Below, one piece after another: positions 25,601 to 37,000 of a DNA stretch of 64,000 nucleotides. The notes beneath the pieces were generated by a model. It saw only the letters and a program-made list of their open reading frames with translations. It did not search any database and was not told the origin of the DNA. How positions within the stretch are numbered: position 1 is the first letter of the stretch; each line of letters starts with the position of its first letter. This stretch comes from Pleodorina starrii (Eukaryota > Chlorophyta > Chlorophyceae > Chlamydomonadales > Volvocaceae), in the NCBI GenBank assembly GCA_030267565.1, contig BRXU01000008.1, forward strand, positions 2,796,001 to 2,860,000. Reading direction: 5' to 3'. Made by a program: the position numbers and the translations under genes.

Positions 25601-25768
25601 CGTTTTGAAAAAATGTTGGCGCAGTGGGAATAGGCCGGAGACAGCCGACACTCTTTCGCCGCCGGCACTTGTATTCCCCGCTCGTTGGCCGGAAAACCCC
25701 GGCACCTACCTGGTGATCGCAGTGCTGTCCAAAAGGGCATTAACCAAAAATCCTGGCAGGGTGTCCAT
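10942..25768 (-). CDS. TARBP1: TARBP1/Trm3-type SpoU RNA 2'-O-ribose methyltransferase (2,442 aa)
   Basis: Nineteen exons: 25768-25710, 25515-24800, 24406-24161, 23751-23404, 23134-22848, 22365-21964, 21616-19446, 18988-18177, 17834-17753, 17254-16843, 16283-16226, 15817-15651, 15340-15194, 14543-14235, 14041-13910, 13422-12854, 12344-12266, 11848-11633, 11058-10942. All phases close. The C-terminus is a SpoU (SPOUT knot) domain: motif 1 [12 protein letters not shown] (about 2295-2306) continuing into [14 protein letters not shown], motif 2 LLLGNEQSG (about 2387-2395), motif 3 [17 protein letters not shown] (about 2410-2426). The closest family is eukaryotic Trm3/TARBP1, which makes Gm18 in tRNAs using S-adenosylmethionine. 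The roughly 2,250-residue N-terminal part is helical and repeat-like, as in TARBP1, but expanded by Ala, Gly, Ser, Gln and Glu runs; human TARBP1 is about 1,600 residues. The start [15 protein letters not shown] is chosen because its exon joins exon 2 in phase. The acceptor at 14042 is AAG. Exon 1 and the weaker middle exons need transcript support. Confidence 0.9.
12413..12610. repeat. Tandem duplication of about 94 and 104 bp, AT-richer than surroundings
   Basis: Copy 1 (12413-12506) and copy 2 (12507-12610) begin atcagttatcacttaacgg and end gcgggcgaa. Copy 2 has an extra internal gggatcttc. Before copy 1 are more short agttatca units. The block lies in methyltransferase intron 16. Confidence 0.9.
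14836..15190. repeat. (CAGCC)n pentanucleotide array, about 70 copies
   Basis: On the minus strand the array is (GGGCT)n and begins directly at the 5' splice site (gtgggctggg) of methyltransferase intron 13, occupying more than half of the 650-nt intron. Five units are ctgcc variants at 15076-15100. The repetitive open frames in all phases are not genes. Confidence 0.98.
15838..15945. repeat. GTTGGGATGTTGG-type minisatellite
   Basis: Imperfect repeats of gttgggatgttggtgtcg and shorter gttgggatgttgg units lie in methyltransferase intron 11, next to the acceptor of the exon starting at 15817. Confidence 0.85.
22716..22820 (+). repeat. Family A repeat, antisense to host gene, resembling a whole mini-intron
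   Basis: On the plus strand the copy contains ggttacaggtatgttcggta, a GTAAGT donor-like site at 22734, CTAAC at 22764-22768, the shared gtctccgctgcggtatc block, a T/C-rich tract and a CAG at 22818-22820. It lies inside intron 5 of the minus-strand methyltransferase gene. The copy at 37303-37432 matches it over about 90 bp. Confidence 0.85.
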
Positions 25769-26257
25769 GTTGCAGAAACTCCTTGCTCAACGACCAGCAA
25801 CGTACGCCTGACAACGAAAACGCAACAGCAATGGCCTAGAAGGGATTATTGTGTGAAACACCAATCTATTATGTTCTATTCAATGTACTGAACGTCTTGC
25901 AGGCAAGGTGGCAAGGAGCACCATCCCATCTATTAAATTATCAATAATCCGGCCATACCTTCTCGCAGTGACGAAACTATTCTTAGCTCCATTTCAGTGT
26001 GTACATAAGTGAATCCTATAGCATTGCAAATTGTTCGCGCGGTTTTACAGTAGTTTCTGGTTCACCTAGCGATAGGGCTTCCGCCCCTCGGAACTTCGCC
26101 AAGACTGTCTCTTGGCAACGTGTGGAAATAAACTTCTGGCGAACACTGCAGTCTAAGTCGTTCTGCCGCCGCTGGGCATTTTCTCAGCGGCGGCAGAACG
26201 CAGCGATGACTGAACGTTGAGAGTCAGCGACAGCTTTGTGAGCATCCGTCTTTAAGG
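25769..26257. promoter_or_regulatory. Shared divergent promoter region of methyltransferase and C2 genes
   Basis: Only 489 bp separate the two opposite ATGs, so both promoters and 5' leaders must overlap or abut. It is notably A/T-richer (25800-26040) than its surroundings. It contains the hairpin at 26159-26200 close to the C2 gene start. I see no clear TATA box. Confidence 0.65.
26159..26200. repeat. 16-bp inverted repeat in the 5' leader of the C2 gene
   Basis: Arms 26159-26174 (cgttctgccgccgctg) and 26185-26200 are perfect complements around a 10-nt loop, 58 nt before the C2 ATG. If transcribed it would form a GC-rich stem that could affect initiation; equally it could be a DNA-level element. 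Confidence 0.75.
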
Positions 26258-29160
26258 ATGGCTGCCTATTGTAACATCCATCTTAGAGTCATCGGCGCAC
26301 ATGAGCTGCCAAAGACAGGTGCGTCTCGCGGGCTCACCACAATGGTTCAAGCGGTCTCTTGCCCACCGACCGTCTGTTTCTACTTGACTACCTGCGAACA
26401 TGGGCACGAAATCACGCTATCGGTGTTCCAATCAAAACCTCCAATTTGCATATCATGTGTCGGTTTCAAAACCTTCCGGACCCAGGCAGCGGCGGAGGGA
26501 CTCCCACTACCCTTTGTGGCACCGCCCTTTGTCTCGCTCCCTGACACCTTTTCATGCCCCGCGAACCGAACCTTCGAAATTCACCGCATCCCAGACCTGT
26601 TCAGCCAGATCGATCCCTACGTCGTGGTCAGCGTCGGCGGGGAGAAACTGGGCCGCACCGTCACTCGGGACAACAACCCCAACCCGATCTGGCAGGAGGT
26701 GAGGTCCGGCAAGGGGAGGGGGAGGGAGGGAGGATTCGTCACGTCGAGCCACGTCAGGTCACGAGAAGACTGCCATGAGTAGAGGTGACGCAGTGAACGG
26801 GCCCGAGGCTGTTCAGAGCCGCCGGAGGGAGGGTCCGCAGCGTTCTTCGCGTGAGAGTTACAACAACACGCAGGGTTGCACGTCGGACCGACCTCTCATC
26901 TAGGGGCCTCCTAAAGTCCTAATCCTCCCCTGCCGTTTACCTTGAAACCCTAGAATCTTTCACCTTGTGCCTGCCGCCGGTCACGCCAGTCCTCAAGTCG
27001 CCTTCACCGGACCCATTACCAACCCCTCTTCCTTCACTCAACCCCTTAACCCCCGCCCTCCTGCTCGCTCGCCTCCCGCCCAACCAGGACTTTTTCTTCG
27101 AGGTGGAGGAGAGCGAGGAGGGCCTGCACGGCACTATCGTACTGGATCTGTACGACGAGGAGGTGACGACGGACGAGCACGTCGGCTTTGTCCGCCTGGA
27201 CCTTCAGGCCCTGGTTCCGGAGCAGCTGCTGGAGCCGCAGGAGCTGCCTCTTAACTTCAAGGCCGACAAACGCGGCCAGAAGTTGGCGCGTGCCGCGCCG
27301 CGCGCGCGGCTGGCGCTGCAGGTCGTGGCGATCGGCAAGGCCTTTTCCAGCTATGCCTCGGAGCTGGCAGAAGCTGAGGGCGTCATCGTGGACGAGCCCT
27401 CCCGGACGGTGCTGCTGCCTGTGCCCGATACGGACGAGGTCCTCTGGGCCGGGCTGCGCTTCGGCACGCGGTCCACGCAGCTGCTGCTGCTGGCCACGGC
27501 GGACCCCAAGGCGTCGCCCAACCCGGCAGTGTGGTACGACATGTCGTACGCGGGCGCGCCCAGTCTGCGGTTGGAGCGGTTGCAGTACCGCAAGCCGGTC
27601 AAGCTGTTGGGTCTCAGGGTGTGGAGCGAGCTCAGGGCCACCAATGTGCCGCTGGACGCCAAGCTTGGCAAGGTGAGCACCGTTTCGCGTCTATATATGT
27701 ATGTGCGTGCGTACTTGTCGTTTTGCACGTGCATTGTTGCGAGGGGCTGGGGAGCTGCTCTGGGGGAACCCGAACCCAACCGAGCCCCGCTCACCCGCAG
27801 AGGCGGAAAAATGCTTCTGATACGTTCATCGTTCACGAGCTCCGGCCTATACGTGGATACCGGTTACCCCACCCGCTCTTTCCTCCACCAAACCCAGGTC
27901 CGCATTTTGGAGCGCGAGCACCGCCTCGTGGACACCCTGGACCCCGCGGATACTCTGGTGGGCCACAACTACATGATCGGCATGCCCTGGCTGGCAGCCG
28001 TCAAGGAGCTGGCCAAGCGAACCACCACCGCCCACGTGGACTCGGCGGCGCAGGTCATCTGGATAAAGATGGACTCCAACCAGCCGCAGCCCGCGCAGCT
28101 GCTGATGCTGGACTACGGAGAGCAGCCGCGAAGCGGCGACGCGGCGGAGGCCGCGACGGCGGCGGAGGCGTCGCCGCGCGGCGGCGGCGGCGGCCGCAAG
28201 GCCGCCGCCCCCGCCCCCGGGAAGTTTCCGGCGTTGCGCGTCTGTTCGACCAGCTCGGAGCTGAACAAGGGTTACGAACTGGCGTTCTTCGGCGGCGGCG
28301 GTCGCGGCTCCGCGGGCCCTATGGTGACGGTGTCGGAGGCATTCCGGCGGCCCAAGCCCGTGCTGGGCGGGCTGTACGACATCGTACACACGGTGGAGCT
28401 GCGCGACGCGTTTGTGGGGGACGTGCTGGAGGTGGGCCTGGGGGTGTACGAGCTCATGAAACCCAGTCGTACTTGGAGGCTGGGGAAGCTGCTGGACGGG
28501 GCGGCACGGGGGGAGCTGGGGGAGATCCATGAGGGAGGGTACGGCAGCCATGGCGGCGGCGCCGACGGTGCTGACGGCGAGGGCGCCAGCGGCGGCGGCG
28601 GCGGAGCCAGGGCAGTCATCTTGGGCCTCTTCTCCTGGGTGCCGTGCCTGGCGCCCTCGCGGGCAGACGCCTATGTGGACGAGGGTCCGGCGGCTGGTGC
28701 AAGTCGGCACCGCGGCGCGGCGGCGGTGGAAGAGGAATGGGAAGACGGCCGTGGCGCCAGCCGCCGCCGCGACGGCCGCAGCGGTGGCGGCGTTAGCCGA
28801 GCCCGGTCCGGCACTGGCGGCGGTGTTGGCAGCGGCAGCGCATCGCCGTCGCCGCGGCCGGGGCCCAAGACCCCGCGAGCGGCGTCGGGGGTGCTGCAGG
28901 GCACAGGCGGCAGTACAGCCGCCGCCGGCGCTCGCGGCGGCGGCGGCGTCTCGCGGGGGTATGTGGGCGCTACTGCCAGTGTGGGTTCCTCCTCGGGCCG
29001 CAGCGCCAGCTTGGCGACATACAACAGCACAAAGAGCAAGTACGACAACAAGTACGGCAGAGGCAACACCGCAGGCAGCCGCAGGCTGGCGAGCTTGCCC
29101 AGCAACAAGAGCTTGGGCGGCCGTCGGTCCCGTTCGGAGGAGGCGGAGGAGGAGGACTGA
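26258..29160 (+). CDS. C2-domain protein, 670 aa
   Basis: Exons 26258-26318, 26595-26698, 27088-27672 and 27898-29160 join in phase; the ATG at 26258 is preceded by aagg. Residues 1 to about 115 form a C2 domain: NIHLRVIGAHELPKTD, then LFSQIDPYVVVSVGG, DNNPNPIWQEDFFFEV, LDLYDEEVTTDEHVGFVRLD. The Asp pairs in both calcium loops (D21/D27 and the YDEEVTTDE loop) are present, so Ca2+-dependent membrane binding is likely but unproven. Residues about 115-450 are a well-structured region I cannot assign (PNPAVWYDMSYAGAPSLRLE, GHNYMIGMPWLAAVKELAKR). The tail is Gly/Ala/Ser/Arg-rich and ends in acidic EEAEEED. There is no transmembrane segment. The gene shares its 5' region with the divergent methyltransferase gene. 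Confidence 0.9.
27799..27870 (+). repeat. Family B repeat, sense, near the 3' splice site
   Basis: A diverged family B copy (cgttcacgagctccggccta) occupies the last third of C2 intron 3 and ends about 27 nt before the acceptor at 27897. Confidence 0.8.
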
Positions 29161-31033
29161 GTTGCGCGCGTCTTGGGGTCGGAGTCGACCCGCGAGCGGG
29201 TGGGAAGCAAAGACGAACCGTAGAGCGCTGCCTGGGGAGCTGGGGACGCTGATTGGCGCTGGAGGGGGGGCTAAACGCTGGAGGGGGGGCTAAGAAAGAA
29301 GATACCGCGGCGAAGGGAGGAGGGCGGCGGTTGGAGGGGGCAGTCCTGGGCTGGGTGTGAACCGGCGAAAGGGACCAGCGGGGGTCTCTCCTATGGGGTG
29401 TGACGGTGAGGCGCTAGCGGCATGGAATAAGGGAAGCGCGGCATCGATACATGCGCACAGCAGGGTTACCGTTATGTCTACGTGGACTCGTGCTCCGAGG
29501 TTTAGGGTGGGCGCGGAGACTGGGCGCGATCGCGCGAAGCGGCAGAGGATAGCGTTTCTTGTGACGTCGCGCCCACGGTCGGACGCTGCATCACCAGACG
29601 CCAGCACCAGGGTGCGGTGCGGTGACCCGGTAAGCACTGATGATGCACTAAGTCAGCTGAGACTGACGGGTTAGCGCTGCAGAGGGTATTGCTGGCGGGC
29701 GCGGCATAGCCTGGGTGGAATGGAAATGCGGCAAGGAGGCGCGATGGCAGCCCGGCTGCGGGATTGCGAAACCTTCGCAATGCTTTTACTTATGGGTTCA
29801 GGGTTGCGGGTTTGGAGTTTTTGCTGCAGGGGGGTGGATTCAGGATCGAGGTCTTCGCCGAAGGCGGATTGGGGTGAGGGCGCTTGGGTGCGGCAGCTCG
29901 CTGGATGTGTGCATCTCTGCTCATGCTGGGACCTTTGTTTGGGCATATTCCCTTAACGTTGGGAGTTTGCAATGACACCTGGTGCCTTGCACTCGTGACT
30001 CTGGGGCAGTTTTTTATTCCTTATTTTCGTACGCTATTTGGCTCTATATTGATTTACTTTGACTTTGATTTCTTGGGCATCTAGAACCCTTTCCCGGAGG
30101 AGGGCTTTTGCGCCGCGCCGTTAGTTTTGGGTTGCACTCGTGGTGACCGACCGTGCTACGTTCCCGCCGCATACGTGTCCGTGCATGCGCTGCGTGCGCA
30201 GGTGCATCATTTTATTTCGCCCTTCGCCAGCAATTTTGGCATGTCGTATATCAGTTTGTAGTGCTCTGGACCAGGTCTGGACCCACCAAATCATTCGTTC
30301 GTGCCAAGCCAACTCGCATGCCGCCGTGCCATCCCATCTCGAGATTGACGCCATCCGTGTCAAGCTCCCAACATCCTCCGCACATCGCTGCTGCTGCTGC
30401 TGCCAAGCACTACTCCCCGCAAGAGCACCGATCGACATCGTGCTGCACCAAGCCTTGGACTCGACCTGACCAAGGCCCTACCCCACAAAAATCCTAAAAC
30501 CCCTTACGTACCACATCCGTAGCAGTGCTAAGAACTCATTCATACCTTTCAGGGCGTTCGCGATGGGACGCCCTGGCAGTGGCTGACTGCGCCATAAGGG
30601 GCATGTGCATATCCACGGCCTGTAGCGCTTTGAGCGCTTTACGGTGGCCCCCTGGCAGTCCCCGCCTGCTTGCCCAATGCACATGCCTCGTCATCGCCAT
30701 CGCCGCTGCTGCGTCATCACCATCGCCGCTGCTAGGAGGAACAAACGAAAGAGAGGGCAATGCCGCAACACATCCTGCGAACCAGAAGCGCACAACTGCG
30801 GGAACTAACAAAGAGAGCACAAAAACAAGCATCAACAGTCGGCAGTCCAAAACCAAAACGTCCATGTCGTACGAGTCCGAAGTCCGAATAACTGGCAGTC
30901 AGGGTGGTAAAACGCAAAAGCCATCCAGGCGGGTCGTTCGAGGACGGTTTGGGTGTCCCCATCCTGAGCATCCTGAGCACATCCATGTAGAGACAAGAGA
31001 AACGCGCACGTGCGCCCCCCAGCCGGCGGACGG
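29161..31033. other. Convergent 3' flank between C2 gene and SMC1
   Basis: About 1.9 kb of presumed 3' UTR and spacer. A fragment like the reversed end of family A (taagaaagaagataccgc) is at 29291-29308. The region 29980-30300 is T-rich. I find no supported gene, and no obvious TGTAA for either neighbour. Confidence 0.6.
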
Positions 31034-34000
31034 CTATGCGTCGGGCTGCGGCTCTTCGAAGCCGCCTAGGTCGAAGCTGACGGTTTTGCTGCAGCACATA
31101 TCCAGGTCCTTGCATACGCCCACCAACGCGTCCGCCTTCTCATAAAAGATGTCCTGGGGAGGGGGCAGGCGGAGCGGGAGCGGGGAGGGGGGGCCAACGA
31201 CGGCGGGCGCCGATTTGGCTTGGACTGCGGGCCCGGGCCCGCGGGGAGCCGGTCCCCAGGGGCTTGGCCTGGCTTGGAAACACGCCCAGCGGCAACAGCA
31301 TCCCTACCTCTTATTACCGTAAACGAGAAACAACTCCTTGGCATTCGAAGCCGGAACTGCAATTCGCACCACGCAGCTGGGAGTGCCGACTACGGTAACC
31401 GAGACACACCTTGAGGCTGATGACGATGGACTGGAAGCCCTGGGGCCCGTCGCCGTCCTCCGCCTCCTCCGCCGCCCGCGCCCCCTCCACGTCGCCGCAG
31501 CCGCCTGGCCGCGTGCGGCGGCGTATGTAGTGCGCCACTCGCGCCACGTTGGTTGCGTCCAGTGCCGCGTCCACCTCATCCAGCACGAAGAAGGGCGAGG
31601 GACGGAAGCTGTGGATGGCGAAGAGCAGCGCCAGCGCCGCAACGGTCTTCTCGCCGCCTGCGACCAGACAGGCAGGCGGGGAGGCAGGGAAGCAGGTGTG
31701 GGCACACGCAGGCAGCACACAGACACACACACGCAGCGACAACAGATGAAGACCCTGGGAAAAGTGCGGGTGAGGTTCAGTGATGCATTGGATCGACTCT
31801 TTTAACCGCGGTGTACAAAGTGCGCGCGTGTGTATGCGAGTGTGTCGCGTGCACAGACCGACCCCGCTTTACCGCGACGATGCCGCGGTGCACCCGAAAC
31901 GCGGCAACATGGCGAATGACAAATGACGCATCCGGAAATCAATCCATGCGTGCCATGCGTCCCCCCGTGGATGCTGGCGCATTGCATCCCCCGTACATCC
32001 CCGTCCCCAACCCCCGCAGCTACCTGGCCGCGCTCCGACCCCGCCCCCGCTACCCCCCCGCCCGGGTCCGTTCGCTAACGCCGTTTCCGTCTCCGCTGCG
32101 GTATCTTCTTTTTACCCCCCGCCCCCTCCCCGGCCCGCCCCTCGGCAGCTCTCTCGTCGCGGCTGGGCTCACCACTGAGCTGCTCCATGTCCCTGAAGCG
32201 CTTGGCGGGCGGTATGGCGGTGTACTTGATGCCTCCCGCGTACGGCTCCTCCTCGTTCTCCAGGTGCAGGTAGGCCTGGCCGCCCAGCGGGTGGGTGGCG
32301 CTGCGGGTGAGGTCCTTGTAGATGGCGCTGATCTGAGAGGGCGGGCAGGGCAGGAAGGGGCGGCAGGGAGGGACACGAAGGGCAGGCAGGGAGGGACACG
32401 AAGGCGCGGCAGGGAGGGAGGGACACGAAGGCGCGGCAGGGAGGGAGGGACACGAAGGCGCGGCAGGGAGGGAGGGACACGAAGGCGCGGCAGGGAGGGA
32501 GGGACACGAAGGCGCGGCAGGGAGGGAGGGACACGAAGGCGCGGCAGGGAGGGAGGGACACGAAGGCGCGGCAGGGAGGGAGGGACACGAAGGCGCGGCA
32601 GGGAGGGAGGGACACGAGGCGCGGCAGGGAGGGAGGGACACGAAGGCGCGGCAGGGAGGGAGGGACACGAAGGCGCGGCAGGGAGGGAGGGACACGAAGG
32701 CGCGGCAGGGAGGGAGGGACACGAAGGCGCGGCAGGGAGGGAGGGACACGAAGGCGCGGCAGGGAGGGAGGGACACGAAGGCGCGGCAGGGAGGGAGGGA
32801 CACGAAGGCGCGGCAGGGAGGGAGGGACACGGGTTGCTCGAGTGAGAGGCGTCCTTTGGAGGGGCAGCGATGGAAGGAGGGCCGGATTCGGTTGCGTTCG
32901 GGGCGGTGAGGAACAGCCCAGTGTGCGGTTGCGCGTGGGGCGCACCGGGAGCTTCCTTTCACCCAGCCCTCCACTGTTGCTGCAACAACTGCTTACGCAG
33001 CAACCAACCCGCCGCCTGTGGGTGTGGGTGTGGGTGTCTCTGCCGCCCGAATTCGCAAAGCAGGCGGGTCTACGTAGCATGCCTCATGGGGCCTCGCTGC
33101 CTGCACACGTGCACAGGTGCCCTCACCCCACCCAGCTCCGCCGCTGGACGGAGCCGCGCCGCGGCTCCTGCGCCCCCAGCCCAGCCCAGCCCAGCCCAGC
33201 CCAGCCCAGCCCAGCCCAGCCCAGCCCAGCCCAGCCCAGCCCAGCCCAGCCCAGCCCAGCCCAGCCCAGCCCACCTGTTGGGATATGTGTTTAAAGGCCG
33301 CCGTGAAGAGGTCATGGCGCTGCGTGCGCACCCGATTGAATTCCTCCGTGGCGGCGGTGGATTCGGCCTGGGCTGCCTGCAGCGAGGCCATCTGAGAGGG
33401 GGGGAGGGAGCGAGAGGGAGGGAAGGGGAGGGAGAGCAAGGGGAGGGAGAGGGAGAGCGGCAACAAAGGCATGGAAAGACACCGTGTTCATTTGCGCAGC
33501 GGGGCTAGCACGGTTACGTTGCAAGAGGGGGTGGAGGGGGAACGGGGCGTGGCGTGGCGCGGAAGCGTCCGAGAGCATCGGAGGCAGGGAGGGATGGAGC
33601 TGGAGACGACAAGGCGGGCAGGCGGCCCGAAAGCCTCGGGGATTACTCCCAACGCGCCGCCCGGGGGATTAGTTCCAACCCGCTGTCCCCCCCAGCCTGC
33701 ACCCAGAAAGAAACATTGGGGTGTCCTCCACACGTAGCGGAGCCCTTTACCCCTCCTCTCTCTGCGCATAACCCCTCCCCACGTGGTCGCTCGCATCTGC
33801 TCATCAACCCGTACTGCATCAAACCCCCTCGGATGTGTCAGGCACCCCACCCCACCCCACCGCATCCCCACCGCACCTGCTCCTTTTCCTTCTCCTTGAC
33901 CGCGCCGTACTGCTCCACGGCCCGCATGTTGGGCGCCGCCTTGTCCAGCTCGGTGTGCAGCGCCGAGATGCGCTCGCGCAGCTCCCCCAACACGCGCTCG

Positions 34001-37000
34001 CGCTCGCGGGCCGTCTCGGCTGCCAGCTGCTGCCTGGAAAGGGAGGGAGGGAGGGGGGTCCCGCCCGAGTGACCATGTACAGACAGGGGAGGGAGCGTCA
34101 TCAAAGCATGCAAGAAGCCCGGGATCATTACCTAGCAGGGACACACGAGGGGTTCGCGGTCACGGGAGGGCGGCTCCTGCTCGCAGCTGAATGGGGCTCC
34201 GGTCGCGATCCACTCAGGTCGCGACTCACCCACCCGCCCATTCACTCACTTGGTCAGCCGCGACGTGTCCAGCCGCGCCACCAGCTCCTGCATCGCGGAC
34301 ACCAGCGCGCGCGTGGAGGGGCCGCCCTCGCTGCCGCCCGGCGTGGCGCCGTTGGCTTCGCTGCCTTCCAACCCGCCGCCGATGCCCGCCACCAGCGCGT
34401 CTAGGTCAATGAACTGCGCCGCCGCCCCGCCGGCGCCGTCGGCGTCCTCCATCTCCTCGTCCTCGTCGTCCTCATCGACGTGTCTCCGGGGCAGCTTGAC
34501 CTGTTTTTGAAAGCATGAAGACACAAACAAATTTTATAAACGGTATACGGAACGGCCGAGGTTCGGCCAGTATCTCAGGCGCCGCCTCAGGGTTTCATCG
34601 TACATAGGTACGACCGCAATCCTCGTTTCAGTTACCCATCGCGCGCCCTCCTTGCCCTGCAGGCGCGCCCCGGCCTCCAGCGCCCTAACCCAGCCGGCAA
34701 CCCGCTCCACCCAACCGCCAACCGCCAACCCCCTCCGTCCCATCGCCGCGGTGTATCATCTCCATTAACCCCTCTCCCTCCCTGGGGCTCCGGCCGCTCC
34801 GTGGATTACCCCCTCCCCCACCCCCACTCACCCACCCATCACACACGCGACCCACACATACGTATACACGCACACACCCGACCCACCCATCACCCGACCC
34901 ACCCACCCACCCGACTTAACACGCACACACACACGCACACACCTGCTCCAGCCGCGCGTTGTTGACGACGTCCAGCATGCGTGTGGCCCGTTCCTCCACC
35001 GCCATGCCCGCCCGGTTGGCCGCCCGCCGCAGGTCGGCGGTGCGCTTTCCCAGGTCGGAGGCGGAGCGCTGAAGCTCCTTGATGGCCTCCTCCTCACCGG
35101 ACGCCTGGAGGGGGGCCGGGGGGGGGTCATCCACGTGGGGGTGGAGGGAGGCCGGGAGGGAGGGTTTAGGGTTTTAGAGGGAGGCCGGGAGGGAGAAGGT
35201 AATGAACAAGATACCTTGCGCGATAGCGCGCTGCACCGCCGCTGCAAGGCCCGTCTAGCCACGGCCCTGCGTCCAAAGGCGCACCCGCCCACCACCTCGC
35301 CCACCACCCACCGCCCACCTTCTCCCGCAGCTCGTCCATTTTGTCCGTAAGGCCCTTCACCTCGCCGTCCACCGCCGCCGTGGCGGCCTGCGCCTCCGCC
35401 GCCTGCTTCTCCAGCGCCTCCTTGCGCTTGCTGGCCTCCGCCAGCTCCTCGGCAGCCAACTTGGCAGCGGCACGCTGCTTCTCCAGCAGACCCCGCTCGT
35501 AGTCTAGCTGCGACTGGGTGTGTGTGCGCTGAGGACGGCGCAGGCGCAAGCGAATCACAGCACAGGACAGCACAGCGACAGGACAGCACAGCAAGCGGGG
35601 GGTCGGCGGGGTTCAGGAGGCACCCCCAGCGGTGCACTCGCACCGCTGGGGCTGCACTCGCACCGCTGGGGGTGCACCCCAGCGGTGCACTCGCACCGCT
35701 GGGGGTGAGGCGGGATGCGGACGTGGGCTGACTGGCGAGTCTCAGCCCCGAGACCGTTGCAGCTTGCAGGACGGACAAAGTAATGAGATGCGGGTGCAGG
35801 CGGGCAGAGCCACGGAGCGGGGTTAAGCGCATGGAACAATTGGCTTTACAGCTCACAACGGCTCGAGATCCGCTCCGTGCCCGTTTCCCGCCTCCCCAGC
35901 GCCCGCTCCTTCCCCGGCCTGCCCCGCTCCTTCCCCGGCCCCCCGCAGTCCGCACCTTCTGCGTAAGCTCCCGGCGCCGCTCCTGCACGCTGGCCTCGAA
36001 GCTGGCGTGCCGCTCCTCCCACTCGCGGATGGACGACACCCCGGCGCGGCTCGAAAAGTCGGCCATGATGCGGTCCGTGATGCCGTTGATCTTGTCGGTC
36101 AGGCGCTGCGAGAGAGAAGGGATCAAGGGATCAAGGCGTGGCGGGAAAGGTGCGGCGCGGGGAACGTTCGAGGGTCCTTTGTGTGAAAGTGAGTGGAAGA
36201 CTGACTGGCGTGGCGGACAGACTTGAGGTTTGGTGCCTGTGCCAAGGTCAGGCAGGCAGAGTGTTGGGGCTTTTACCGGTATGTCTGAAAAGCCTGTACC
36301 TGGCAGCCGCAGTCGCGTCAGGCAGCAGCAGGTCAACCAGACCAGACCAGGGCGGCTGCGCGGCTGCGCGGGCGATACAGCACAACTCCCTGGGACGAGT
36401 CGCGCACACGTGAACACCGGTAATTGTGGAGCCTCAGGGTGTGAGGGTGGGGGGAGGGGCCGCAGCGGCGCACCTGTATCTTCTTGGCGCGTGCGTCCAT
36501 GCGCGCCTGCAGCTCCTTGATCTGCGGCTCCTTACGGCCCGCATCCGCCTCCGCGCGCTCCGCCTGGGATACCAGCTGCGAGATGCGGGAGCCGGACTCC
36601 TGCGGGGCGGTCCGCGAGGCGGGGCAGAAAGCGGAAAGCAGGGCGCAGAGTGCAGAGTGCAGAGCGGAAAGCAGCGCGAAGGGCGCAGGGCGCCGAGGGC
36701 AGAGGGCCGCGAACCACGTTGATGAAATGTGTTTTTTTGGTGCGAGTTGTAACAGAGGTGGCGGCGGAGCAATGAGCCGAGTGACGCTGGGCAACAACAC
36801 TCCGGGGGAACGCCAGGCGGGAGCAGCAGCACTGGGGATGCGTGTTCGAGGGCGGGTGTCAACAAGCAACGCACGGGTGGTTTGCAGGCAGGTGGCTGGA
36901 TGCCCCCGGAGACTCAGGCCCCCCCTCAGACTCTCAGTTGCAGACCCCTCAGACTCTCAGTTGCAAAAGACCTGGTCGTTCAGGTGCGGGTCCGGTCCGG

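Noticed and set aside
24928..25800. Single 290-residue minus-strand frame as the methyltransferase N-terminus
   Set aside because: It starts at TTG and reads through a good donor at 25709 and acceptor at 25516; splicing [10 protein letters not shown] to exon 2 gives a consistent phase.
31811..33080. Open frames made of GTRRRGREG or VSLPPCRAF repeats
   Set aside because: They follow the 27-bp minisatellite in SMC1 intron 24; frame changes at the one-base-shorter unit and there is no domain.
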